DNA of 64,000 nucleotides from Ardenticatenaceae bacterium (GCA_030065875.1 JASJCR010000013.1:17645-81644), one strand, 5' to 3'. Counted from the stretch's first letter, positions 10,378-19,169 are shown. Notes: a model not told the origin generated them from the sequence alone. Made by a program: numbers and translations.

Positions 10378-10650
10378 ATTTGATCTCTCTCCCGAAGCGA
10401 TCCATGCTGTTCAAATGAGATTGTTCCACAATTAACAGGCAAATTGTAGTCTAAATTATACTGTTTTTGTCCAATAATTGAAAAACAGCGCAGGAAATCG
10501 CAGAATGATGACAAACTAATATCCATAACCGTATGGTACTATGGTTTGACCACCAAGAGGAAAATACACAACTTTCATCATCGCCTCATTGGGTTTGGCA
10601 GAAGTAGTATCGCGCCCGCTTACATATCATTTGTTCCTTATGTGATGGAA

Positions 10651-10683
10651 CAAAAAAGGCTCGTGGACAACCAACCACGAGCC
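10651..10683 (-). terminator. Intrinsic terminator downstream of the APH-like kinase gene
   Basis: Perfect 9-bp stem GGCTCGTGG(10658-10666)/CCACGAGCC(10675-10683), loop 8 nt, T-run on the minus strand. Confidence 0.75.
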
Positions 10684-10808
10684 ATTTCTCTTTTTATATT
10701 AAGGGGGTTGGCTGATTTGAATCAAAATGAACATTCTGGACCGGTGATGGGCAATAAAATGCGGCCAATGTGGTAATTTTTATTTCGTAATGATCTACAG
10801 TGAAAAGC

Positions 10809-12509
10809 TTACCACCAGGCCACTTCCGGCCGTTGCTGTTTACACAGGTTAGCAAGTTCTCTCAACCTCCCTCGCATTTCAAGATAACGGATTAAATTGA
10901 TAGAGAATTCGAGTTTTTCATTACCTGCGATTAGATCAACATCGATGTCAAGCAAAAACGGCAATGATCGCATTTCTACAAATGAAAAATGTTTAACCAA
11001 TCCCCGTTGCAGAACGCGACGATCAATTTCAACATGCTCAGGTAATTCCGATATAGGGGAAGTTTGGGATAAGGGAGAAATGGGCCGAGTATCTTCCGAA
11101 CAATCCGGAAAATTCCCCTGGGCCAAAGCCGCAGCGGTTGCCGCTCCCCAAAAGACACATTGGCGGGCAACGACTGATAGATTGTTAAATTTAATTGCTC
11201 CCAAGAACGTGAGGAATAAACCATCATAATACTCTTGCCAATTTCCTATTTGGAAAAATTGGGCTTGAGCTGCGCGCCTCAACATCAAAGTTAAAGCAAA
11301 TGGTGTTTCGAGACCAACTGACGATTTTGGATCACGGCTGTTTACCCAGGAACAATGTAGCTGGTTCAAGTAGTCAAATATTACTTCGGGTTTGATTTCC
11401 TTGTCTTTTTGGGTATCGACAAATAAGGAAGTAAAGATACTCAGCTCAAGCATGAAAAAATCGCGCAAGATTTGATCCCGCCGGGATTTGCCAAAATCAA
11501 TCACGTGAACGTTCCCACGTTTCGTTTCGACCATGATGTTGTTGAGATGGAGATCCCCATGAATAGAAGCTGTAAGGCTGTCGTATGAATTTTTGACGAT
11601 CTTTTTGTAAAAGTGAATGGGATTGGGGAGTTCAGTTCCCGCTATGACAATTTGGTTTTCCTGAGCGAAATCAGCGGCTGTGCCAAAGATTTCAACTATT
11701 TTTTTTTGCAAGAACGTATCTCGGGTATCAGTGATCATCCCTAAAATGGGCATCTGTAAGGGAATGCCAATTTCATAACCATCAATATCAGGAGCATTGG
11801 TTAGATAAAACCGAAACCTTGGATTGCCTTTTGGGGAATTAAAAAGGACCCTTTGCGTAGCCAGGTCGATTTCTTCGGGCTCGAATCCAAATATCTGTAC
11901 AATTTGACCCGCTTGCCAGTCCTGGAGGCGAAATGAACCTGGGGAAAGAAAATGAACGTCCAAACCCTCTTCAGGTAGATATTGAATTGTGAGGTTGGCT
12001 GGTAAATATGAGTCAAAAAAATTTTTAAGATGAAGGTCGTTTTCGATTTGACTCTGGCCCCATAACGCTTGAAAGCTAGTTAACAGCCGCTCAAAGACAT
12101 CTAAACATTCCTGAACGGTATGATTTTGAGCGTAATCTGAGAAGCTGCTAATCTCATATACCCCATCACCCGCAAGGGAATACCACAAGCCAGCTAATTG
12201 GCTTCCTGGTGGATAAGTGGGCTCCTGGCGTATGCTGGCAACGTCAGGCATACGGTTTTTGATGTACTTCTCATAGCCCGCCATTTCCCGCTCTATTTCG
12301 TGTACGCTGGCAATCTTGACAACCGCCTCTAGCTCGGCTCCAGTGCTGTGTATGGGGCGTACTTTGTAGACAAAACTGCCACCTAGCCCTTCAGAAAATT
12401 CATGTAAAATGTTGACTCGCGTATATTTGGAAAACATTGCGCGCAGGACGCGTTTCACCTTGTTGTCAAGCGGTTTGGAAAGACGGCTATCATCGATGGG
12501 GATGGTCAT
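10809..12509 (-). CDS. APH/choline-kinase-like phosphotransferase family protein
   Basis: Catalytic-loop-like HGDLHLNNIMV...HVIDFGKSRRDQILRDFFMLEL. Confidence 0.65.
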   Translation of the reverse strand: MTIPIDDSRLSKPLDNKVKRVLRAMFSKYTRVNILHEFSEGLGGSFVYKVRPIHSTGAELEAVVKIASVHEIEREMAGYEKYIKNRMPDVASIRQEPTYPPGSQLAGLWYSLAGDGVYEISSFSDYAQNHTVQECLDVFERLLTSFQALWGQSQIENDLHLKNFFDSYLPANLTIQYLPEEGLDVHFLSPGSFRLQDWQAGQIVQIFGFEPEEIDLATQRVLFNSPKGNPRFRFYLTNAPDIDGYEIGIPLQMPILGMITDTRDTFLQKKIVEIFGTAADFAQENQIVIAGTELPNPIHFYKKIVKNSYDSLTASIHGDLHLNNIMVETKRGNVHVIDFGKSRRDQILRDFFMLELSIFTSLFVDTQKDKEIKPEVIFDYLNQLHCSWVNSRDPKSSVGLETPFALTLMLRRAAQAQFFQIGNWQEYYDGLFLTFLGAIKFNNLSVVARQCVFWGAATAAALAQGNFPDCSEDTRPISPLSQTSPISELPEHVEIDRRVLQRGLVKHFSFVEMRSLPFLLDIDVDLIAGNEKLEFSINLIRYLEMRGRLRELANLCKQQRPEVAWW

Positions 12510-12719
12510 GCTAACTCCTTTGTGCTTGCCAAAAAAAACGAAAGCTTTGGTAATGGTGAAGGTTAACTGATATTTGCGCGGCCGTTATTAAAGCTAAAAT
12601 CAAGCTCTACTGTCAAATTTTCGTAATTTGCTACGTTAATTGTAAAACGATTTTATTAATGATGCACCCTGAAATCCAAGTAAATGTTGGCAATCAGCGA
12701 AAAAAGGGCTGATAATGCA

Positions 12720-12870
12720 GAAAGCCGCAAATTTTCTCCAAACAGTGTTGTCATTCCCGCGAAAGCGGGAATCCATTGCCCTGCCACCGATGGATCCCCG
12801 CCTTCGCAGGGATGACAGGCCTTTTTGAAGGATATCAGTATTTATTTGTAAATCCTCAATAATGCGGGAC
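12720..12870. repeat. Dispersed repeat containing GTCATTCCCGCGAAAGCGGGAATCCA; related to the 55273-55480 element
   Basis: Near-identical core to 55325-55375 and shared tail ATTTATTTGTAAATC(C/T)TCAA. Confidence 0.7.
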
Positions 12871-12882
12871 AACCCCTTAGCA

Positions 12883-12922
12883 GTCGGTTTTAATCGACGG
12901 GTATCGGTTTTAATCGACGGTA
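12883..12922. repeat. Tandem palindrome repeat (CGGTTTTAATCGACGG x2)
   Basis: Two copies about 20 bp apart; inverted relative of 34681-34720. Confidence 0.65.
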
Positions 12923-12989
12923 AGAGTAGTGGTTCGTGTGCTTTGCTTGTTGGGCTTATCGATTTCGCGGTACGCCCAGCGAATCTCTT

Positions 12990-13820
12990 TCAAGTATGAA
13001 AGTTCAGGATGACCCGTTTTTTTTCTTCAGCAACGCCCGTGACAAAGTAGCGGTATAGGTGCAGCCACTGCTCGAGGGAGAGGTGGCTGGGCAGGGCCTC
13101 GCTGGGAAAGCGGCCGTCTTTGGCCAACCGTTTCCACTGATTGTGGGTAAAAACGTTTTTGTACCCGATTTTAAGGTTTTTTCGCCAGCGGCGAAAGCCA
13201 TAGGTGACAAATTTGTAATACAGATCTTTATGATGAGGTTCGAGTTGGGGGCTGACCCGTTTTTGCATGTGCAGCAGGGTTGCATCGACTCTGGGCACCG
13301 GCCGAAATTCAAAGCGATTGATGTTGGCCAGGTTTTCAAACGTAAACCACGGCTGAAAGAGAATTGAAGATTCGGTTGAGGCATTCTGGCCGATAAACTT
13401 GTCGGCCGCTTCCCGCTGCATGATGAAGTAGGCGTCGTGTGGCGGATGATTGGACCGCCACAGCTTGAGCATGATGGGGGCGGTAATATTGAACGGGATA
13501 TTAGAGAAGATGTTGAACGGCTTGGTGGGCAAGCTCGTTTTCAGAAAATCCCCGTTTTTGATTTCCACGTTTGGTATTTTGGCGAGGGATTTGCGCAGGT
13601 TGGCGGCGAGCTGGTGATCTATTTCGATGGCCGTGACCCGGCCGGCCCTTTTGGCTACTTCTCGGGTAATGATCCCTTCACCCGGTCCGATTTCCAGAAC
13701 GAGATCTTCGGCCGAGAAACCAGCTTTGCCCACCAGCTGCCGCACCGTTTTGGCGTGGATCAGGAAGTTTTGGGCGAAATCTTTTTGCTGCCTGTTTTTT
13801 CTTGAATCGCTCAACCACAC
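12990..13820 (-). CDS. Erm-type 23S rRNA (adenine-N6)-methyltransferase-like protein
   Basis: QNFLIHAKTVRQLV, VLEIGPGEGIITREVAKRAGRVTAIEID, NIFSNIPFNITAPIM (Erm-like motif IV). Confidence 0.75.
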   Translation of the reverse strand: MWLSDSRKNRQQKDFAQNFLIHAKTVRQLVGKAGFSAEDLVLEIGPGEGIITREVAKRAGRVTAIEIDHQLAANLRKSLAKIPNVEIKNGDFLKTSLPTKPFNIFSNIPFNITAPIMLKLWRSNHPPHDAYFIMQREAADKFIGQNASTESSILFQPWFTFENLANINRFEFRPVPRVDATLLHMQKRVSPQLEPHHKDLYYKFVTYGFRRWRKNLKIGYKNVFTHNQWKRLAKDGRFPSEALPSHLSLEQWLHLYRYFVTGVAEEKKRVILNFHT

Positions 13821-13995
13821 CTCCTGTTTTCAGACCAACAAAGCTCCCCTCCCGATTCGGGAGGGAGTTAGGGGGCGGGTATGTTGACCGTCAAAATACC
13901 CCTCCCCGACGCGGTTCAAGGGCTATCCATTCTAACTAAAAAACCCATTGTCTCATACCGGTTCAGGGACTGCTTTTACGCCACATCGCCATTTT

Positions 13996-14023
13996 GTAGG
14001 GCCGCAGCATGCTGCGGCCCTAC
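13996..14023. repeat. 28-nt perfect palindrome GTAGGGCCGCAGCATGCTGCGGCCCTAC
   Basis: Self reverse-complementary; same architecture as 36875-36902. Confidence 0.8.
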
Positions 14024-14295
14024 GGCGCAAGATGCATCCACCACGTCCTATCCGATTATAACCTTGAACCTACACGCCCCTGAGCCGAGCGAAGGATCCC
14101 GTCCACTCACATGCAGGTGAAGGTGGCTAAGAATGGGCTTGTAACACTCCAAATCGGGTCTTCTCTTACTGAAGCTTGGTGAGATTCTTTACTCCGCTGC
14201 GCTCCGTTCTGAATGACAGGCGATTTTCAGCTTACCTCCCCGCCCCTGAGCCGAGGAGGGGAGCATGTCAGTGTGTTTATATAAAGCTTACTTTA

Positions 14296-15138
14296 TCAAA
14301 CCCAGCGCAGTTTGTCAGGGTTGCGCATAAAGTAGATATTGTTGATTTTTTCCCCTTCAAGGTCGAGAACCATGGCTGTAATTGGCTTCTCGTTTTGCCA
14401 GACCACCATGCCCAGCCGGCCGTTGAGCCGCTTGAATTCCAGCCGGACATCGGCCGGAGCCAGGCGAACCAGACCCAGCATAAAGCGGGCCGCCTTGTCG
14501 ACCCCATAGACCGGATGACGAGCGGCTGGAACTTTGCCCCCGCTGTCAGACCACACGGTAATCTCATCAGAAAGAAGCCCCACGAGGTCGTTGAGATTGC
14601 CCGATTGGCAGGTGGCGATAAATTGATAAAACAGGCGGTCGTGGGTCTCTTCCGGGGTTGAAAAGCGATTCGATCCGCTTTTTAAATGCCCTTTGGCCCG
14701 GCTAAAGATTTGCCGGCAGTTTGTGGCGGTGCGTTCGACTACCTTACCAATCGTTTCATATTCAAAGCCAAACGCCTCGCGGAGCAAAAATACCGCTCGT
14801 TCTACCGGAGAGAGGGTTTCGAGCAGAACGAGCAGGGCATAAGAAAGGGTTTCGTGGCGCAGGTAAGGGGCATCGGCCGGCTCCATTACCACTGGTGTGG
14901 GCAGCCAGGGACCGGTATAGGTTTCGCGCTGTTTTTGCAGGACGCGCAGCCGGTCGATGCATAACCGGGTGACCACGGTAGTGAGCCAGCCGCGGGGGTT
15001 ATCGATGCGAGTTTGGTCCGCCTCATGCCAGCGGATAAACGCTTCCTGCACCATGTCCTCTGCCTCAGGGACTTCACCCAACATGCGATAGGCGATGGCC
15101 ATCAGGCGCGGCCGGAATTCTTCAAATAAATCATCCAT
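14296..15138 (-). CDS. ECF RNA polymerase sigma factor, ECF41/SigJ-like with SnoaL-like C-terminal extension
   Basis: RPRLMAIAYRMLGEVPEAEDMVQEAFIRWHEA, sigma4 region YETIGKVVERTATNCRQIFSRAKGHL, about 110-aa C-terminal extension. Confidence 0.85.
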   Translation of the reverse strand: MDDLFEEFRPRLMAIAYRMLGEVPEAEDMVQEAFIRWHEADQTRIDNPRGWLTTVVTRLCIDRLRVLQKQRETYTGPWLPTPVVMEPADAPYLRHETLSYALLVLLETLSPVERAVFLLREAFGFEYETIGKVVERTATNCRQIFSRAKGHLKSGSNRFSTPEETHDRLFYQFIATCQSGNLNDLVGLLSDEITVWSDSGGKVPAARHPVYGVDKAARFMLGLVRLAPADVRLEFKRLNGRLGMVVWQNEKPITAMVLDLEGEKINNIYFMRNPDKLRWV

Positions 15139-16399
15139 GATGGCTTATGATCATAGCGACATCGCGGGCGCTGGCCAAGCTAGTATCGGCCAGCATCCCT
15201 TCTGCATCAACCCAGTCGCCAATGACGTACACGTTTGGTGAATCTTCAATGACGATAGACGGCCGCGGTCGGGCCGCTTCAACCAGGGCATGGGTGACGG
15301 TCATGCGCGGCAGAAAATCACACAGCACCGCCTCCTGGCGCCAGCCCGGCTGCAGCTGATCGAGCGCCTGTTCCATAAAGGCTCGGTGCTCTTCAGGAGA
15401 ACGGTGGTCGTCCGGAGCGATGTAAACGGCCGTGTGAACGAGGGTGTGGCCGGCCGGAGCCAGCCTGGCCGATTTAGAGTGCACCACGTGATAGTATGAC
15501 AAGCCAACCCCCAACCCGAGCTGGATGTCGGGGTTGGGCAGGCGGCGCAAACCAACCGTCAGGCAGGCCGCCTGGATGGGACGTAGCCGGTCGACCACCT
15601 GGGCCAGGGATTCACTTGCCGGGAGCAGATCAACGGCTGCGGCCGGTGGGATAGCCAGCACCACGTGGCGGGCAAAAACCGCTTTTTCCCGGGCAAACTC
15701 GATTTTGTAGCCATCGGTTGACTCTTTGAAAATCGCCGTAGCCCGAGCCTGGGTCATCATTGGGATACCTGCGGCCGCCGCTTTTTGACGCAGGTCTGAT
15801 ACCAGCTGCCCCCAGCCGCGGTCGAGATAAAGCACATTCGAAGTCAGAGCCAGCTTGACTTGAGCCAGGGTGGCCCCGGCGCTCATGCGGTCCGGGTCGT
15901 TGGCATAGGTGGTCAGGCGGCTGGTTGTTTCAAACAGGACGCGGAGGCGGTGATCGGAGATGTTTTGATCGAGCCACTGTCGCCAGGTCATCTGGTTTAG
16001 GCGCGCCGATGGTTCATGACGCACCATTTTTAGCAGCCCCTGCAGATACCCCAGCCGCCGGCCGCGCAGCATTTTACTTCTAAAAAATGCGCCGGGGGTC
16101 AGCGGCAGATGATCGAGGCCGGACCCGGTTAGGGCGGTTGGGGATTTGCCGAAGCCCGGTGTTTTCCCCTGGGGTTGAATGCCCAAGCCATTGAGTACCT
16201 TCATCCCTGCTCCGCCGCGGTAGAGGGCGTGTGGACCTAAGTTGAGGTAATACCCATCTTTTTGCCGAGTGTGGGCCCGGCCGCCGAGGTGCTGTGATTT
16301 TTCAAAAACTGCGACCTGCTGACCCTGTTTTTGCAGTAGCAGCGCGGCCGAAAGTCCGGCCAGCCCACCCCCGATGATAACGGTGTCGAAATTGTTCAT
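15131..16399 (-). CDS. FAD-dependent oxidoreductase (phytoene desaturase/amine oxidase-like)
   Basis: MNNFDTVIIGGGLAGLSAALLLQKQGQQVAVFEKSQHLGGRAHT; C-terminal VYVIGDWVDAEGMLADTSLASAR; overlaps sigma ORF by 8 nt. Confidence 0.85.
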   Translation of the reverse strand: MNNFDTVIIGGGLAGLSAALLLQKQGQQVAVFEKSQHLGGRAHTRQKDGYYLNLGPHALYRGGAGMKVLNGLGIQPQGKTPGFGKSPTALTGSGLDHLPLTPGAFFRSKMLRGRRLGYLQGLLKMVRHEPSARLNQMTWRQWLDQNISDHRLRVLFETTSRLTTYANDPDRMSAGATLAQVKLALTSNVLYLDRGWGQLVSDLRQKAAAAGIPMMTQARATAIFKESTDGYKIEFAREKAVFARHVVLAIPPAAAVDLLPASESLAQVVDRLRPIQAACLTVGLRRLPNPDIQLGLGVGLSYYHVVHSKSARLAPAGHTLVHTAVYIAPDDHRSPEEHRAFMEQALDQLQPGWRQEAVLCDFLPRMTVTHALVEAARPRPSIVIEDSPNVYVIGDWVDAEGMLADTSLASARDVAMIISHHG

Positions 16400-16414
16400 G
16401 AGAACCTCCTTATG

Positions 16415-16488
16415 AGACAACAGACTTCAGACCCCCGACTACAGCAGCGCTGGTTTTCTGATATCTGAAGTCCGAGGTCTGTAGTCTT
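16415..16488. repeat. Heptamer-period inverted array (AGACNNC word)
   Basis: AGACAAC AGACTTC AGACCCC CGACTAC ... inverted arm CTGAAGT CCGAGGT CTGTAGT. Confidence 0.75.
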
Positions 16489-16526
16489 TATATGGTTGAC
16501 GAACGAGGTTCCGATTTTGTGACATC

Positions 16527-16604
16527 AGAAGACAACAGACGACAGACCTCAGACCGCAGAGGGTTGGTTCTCTGAAGTCTGTGGTCTGTTGTCTGTCGTC
16601 TTTT
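16527..16604. repeat. Heptamer-period inverted array (AGACNNC word)
   Basis: AGACAAC AGACGAC AGACCTC AGACCGC AGA ... TCTGAAG TCTGTGG TCTGTTG TCTGTCG TCT. Confidence 0.85.
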
Positions 16605-16968
16605 CACACTTATTGAGCGCCTCACACCGACACATCTGCCATTCCTTCAGGGAATTTTTCATCCGTTCGATTTGGGCGATTTGCCGATTAAGCTCTGTGA
16701 TTTTGGCGTCGATCAAGGTTTTGGTGTGAGGAGAAGGAGGTTGGTCCAACCGCTGATTTTGAACGAGTTGCTGACATTCAGAGATTGTCAGCCCATTTTT
16801 GCGGCCGTTTTGAATCAAATTTAGGTGCAGTATAACCACTTCTGTGTATTGTCGACGGCCGTTGACGCGTTTTGGCTGGGGTAAGAGCCCCACCTGTTCA
16901 TAATAGCGAATGGCGGAGGTGCGCAGGCCGGTCATGCGACCGATTTCACCGATTGAGAAAAGCTGCAT
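16549..16968 (-). CDS. MerR-family transcriptional regulator
   Basis: MQLFSIGEIGRMTGLRTSAIRYYEQVGLLPQPKRVNGRRQYTE; C-terminal CRCEALNKC. Confidence 0.88.
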   Translation of the reverse strand: MQLFSIGEIGRMTGLRTSAIRYYEQVGLLPQPKRVNGRRQYTEVVILHLNLIQNGRKNGLTISECQQLVQNQRLDQPPSPHTKTLIDAKITELNRQIAQIERMKNSLKEWQMCRCEALNKCEKTTDNRPQTSENQPSAV

Positions 16969-16979
16969 ATCTTCTTTCC

Positions 16980-17010
16980 TTGACTTCAAGTGCACTTTAA
17001 ATGGTACCGT
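16980..17010 (+). promoter_or_regulatory. MerR-type promoter/operator with 19-bp spacer
   Basis: TTGACT (16980-16985) - 19 nt containing AAGTGCACTT palindrome - TACCGT (17005-17010), between merR-like gene and divergent 17048 ORF. Confidence 0.65.
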
Positions 17011-17047
17011 TTTGGTTATCGATTATGAAATAAAGGAGTAGGATTTC

Positions 17048-17386
17048 ATGAAACAACAATTGATCTGTGATGTCAATGCGATTCAACTGGCCGAACGGGC
17101 GTCCCATCAAGCCTTGACGGATCGTCTGTTTCAGGACGAAGTGCGAGAAGTAAGGGAAGTAGGAGATGGTTATGGTTTCCAATTTTCAGAATCGTTATTT
17201 GAAGACCTGTGTCTTTACGTTAAAAATGAACGCCTTTGCTGCCCATTTTTTCATTTTGAAATTGTGGTGAACGCTGCCCGAGGACCCATTTGGCTCAATT
17301 TGCGGGGACCGGATGGGATTAAAGCGTTCATCGCTCAGGAGCTAAATTTAGCCGAACAGCATGAGAGAGATGAAGATTGGCAATAA
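17048..17386 (+). CDS. Small conserved-looking protein with ERLCCPFFHFEI motif, divergent from MerR regulator
   Basis: ORF with ATG and upstream AAAGGAG; CC motif. Confidence 0.6.
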   Translation: MKQQLICDVNAIQLAERASHQALTDRLFQDEVREVREVGDGYGFQFSESLFEDLCLYVKNERLCCPFFHFEIVVNAARGPIWLNLRGPDGIKAFIAQELNLAEQHERDEDWQ

Positions 17387-17412
17387 TCCGGTCCTTCATT
17401 GACTTGGTTGCT

Positions 17413-17456
17413 ACCTATCACCCAACACCTATCACCCATCACCCAATACCCACTCC
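17413..17456. repeat. Heptamer-period array (CACCCAT/CACCCAA word)
   Basis: CTATCAC CCAACAC CTATCAC CCATCAC CCAATAC CCACTCC. Confidence 0.8.
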
Positions 17457-18445
17457 GCCACCTGCATCGCGATATCGTGTGGCATATCAACGCTGCCCTG
17501 ATTGTAAAGCGTGATGATCGTGTATTTCTCATCCGGGTAATGGGCCAGGGAGGAAGTAAACCCAAGGATATTGCCGTTGTGGCCCAAAAATTGACGGTTG
17601 TTAAACGTGACCTTATACCAGCCCAGGCACATCACAAAGTTAAGCTGCTTCTCGTTGCCGGATTTTGAGGGGTGGGGGGTCCACATCAGCCGGCGATTTT
17701 TTTTACTGAGCAGCTGGTCGCTGTAAAAAGAGCGTTCCCAGCGGACCAGATCGGCAACAGAGGAGAGCAAGACGCCGGCCGAGAAGGTGCCGGAGGTGCT
17801 GTAATACGCTTTGTTCTTAAGTTCGCCATTTTCCAATGAGTAACCGGCCGCCCGGTTTTTGACGATGGCATACGGATCATTGACGCGGGTACTGTGCATG
17901 CGCAGCGGATTAAAAATCCGGTTTTTGAGCACTTCTCCATATGTTTGACCGGTTACATTTTCAAGAAGTAGTCCTAGCAGATAGTATCCGGTATTGTCAT
18001 AGCTGTGTTTTTCTCCCGGATCAAAGAGGAGAGGTAGGTCGGCCACGAGGTCGAGAATCGCCTGGCGGGAAATATCGAGGCGGGTGGTTTCCCAATATTC
18101 CGGCACTTCGGTATAGCTTTTGATACCGGACTGGTGGGCCAGGATGTGGCGGATGGTAATCGGCTGCCAATGGTTGGGTAAATCGGCCAGATAGCGGCCG
18201 ATGGGATCCTCAAGGGCGATTTTGCCGTCCTGAACGAGCTGCAGCACGGCCGTGGCCGTAAACATTTTGGTCAGCGAGGCGATTTCAAATACCGTGTCCT
18301 CGGTAACCGGGAGATCATGTTCTAAATTCGCATAGCCATAACCCTTGACGAGCCGTGATTCTCCCCAATGGATAACCGCCAGGGCCAGACCGGGAACGTG
18401 ATGTTTTTCCATTGCTTGGTTAATGAGTTGATCGATTGGAATCAT
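17432..18445 (-). CDS. Serine hydrolase, beta-lactamase class C/PBP-like family
   Basis: SLTK motif (FEIASLTKMFTATAVLQLV), YDNTGYYLLGLLLE, HNGNILGF. Confidence 0.85.
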   Translation of the reverse strand: MIPIDQLINQAMEKHHVPGLALAVIHWGESRLVKGYGYANLEHDLPVTEDTVFEIASLTKMFTATAVLQLVQDGKIALEDPIGRYLADLPNHWQPITIRHILAHQSGIKSYTEVPEYWETTRLDISRQAILDLVADLPLLFDPGEKHSYDNTGYYLLGLLLENVTGQTYGEVLKNRIFNPLRMHSTRVNDPYAIVKNRAAGYSLENGELKNKAYYSTSGTFSAGVLLSSVADLVRWERSFYSDQLLSKKNRRLMWTPHPSKSGNEKQLNFVMCLGWYKVTFNNRQFLGHNGNILGFTSSLAHYPDEKYTIITLYNQGSVDMPHDIAMQVAEWVLGDG

Positions 18446-18462
18446 GGGTTTATTGTACCTCG

Positions 18463-18515
18463 GGATGGGTGATGGGTGATGGGTGATGGGTGTTGGGTGT
18501 TAGTTAGTGGGTGAT
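18463..18515. repeat. Heptamer-period array (GGGTGAT word)
   Basis: GGGTGAT x3, GGGTGTT x2, then degenerate units; opposite orientation to 17413-17456. Confidence 0.85.
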
Positions 18516-18656
18516 CTATTCGTGGGGAAGGGAAGGCAGCAACATAGATTAAAATTACCCAACAGTCAACAGATAACCATCAAAGAATCACGATTATCGG
18601 GTAAAATCAGCAACCATCCGCGAGACCCGCGGCAAAAAAAAGAAAAAGAGGAAAAA

Positions 18657-19169
18657 ATGATCATAAATGAAAAAGTTGTCGAGGCGATGAACGCGCAAAT
18701 TCGCAGTGAATTTGGGGCATCAGCCCAGTATGTGGCGATTGCCGTCTATTTTGACGAAGAAGGGCTGCCGGATCTGGCCGCTTATTTTTATCGTCAATCG
18801 GAAGAAGAGCGGATGCACGCCATGAAATTCGTTCATTTTATGTTGGAAACCGGGGCCAAGCCGATCATACCCGGGCTGCCGGAGATGAGAAACGAATTTT
18901 CATCGGCCGCTGAGGCGGTGCAGTTTGCCCTCGATCAAGAGATGCGAGTGACCGACGAGATCAACAACCTCGTCTCGCTGGCGGTTCAGGAAGGGGACCA
19001 CGCCAGCAACCAGTTTTTGCAGTGGTTTGTGACCGAGCAGGTCGAAGAAGTGGATTCGATGTCGACGCTGCTGCAGACGATCAAGCACGCGGCCGGTAAC
19101 CTGCTCTTTGTCGAGGATTACGTGCGCCGCAACGCCCAGATAATGGATGTGTCGGCCGCTGAGGAATAA
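18657..19169 (+). CDS. Ferritin
   Basis: MIINEKVVEAMNAQIRSEFGASAQYVAIAVYFDEEGLPDLAAYFYRQSEEERMHAMKF. Confidence 0.9.
   Translation: MIINEKVVEAMNAQIRSEFGASAQYVAIAVYFDEEGLPDLAAYFYRQSEEERMHAMKFVHFMLETGAKPIIPGLPEMRNEFSSAAEAVQFALDQEMRVTDEINNLVSLAVQEGDHASNQFLQWFVTEQVEEVDSMSTLLQTIKHAAGNLLFVEDYVRRNAQIMDVSAAEE

Noticed and set aside
10546-10776. 76-aa plus-strand ORF
   Set aside because: Contains the kinase terminator hairpin and has no recognisable domain.
5994-12509. Complete prophage or IS-borne island
   Set aside because: No integrase, transposase, phage structural gene or att-like repeats seen; only compositional evidence for acquisition.
12636-12872. ORF encoding RRRGSIGGRAMDSRFRGNDNTV
   Set aside because: Translation of the dispersed GTCATTCCCGCGAAAGCGGGAATCCA repeat, a common source of spurious ORFs.
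14176-14661. 161-aa plus-strand ORF resembling 42339-42533 (both contain SLRSVLNDR-like strings)
   Set aside because: The similarity comes from the shared CCGTTCTGAATGACAGG DNA repeat; the rest is antisense to the sigma-factor gene.
16415-18515. Possible CRISPR array
   Set aside because: Periodic units are 7 bp with no 25-40-bp repeats or unique spacers, and no cas genes are present in the window.
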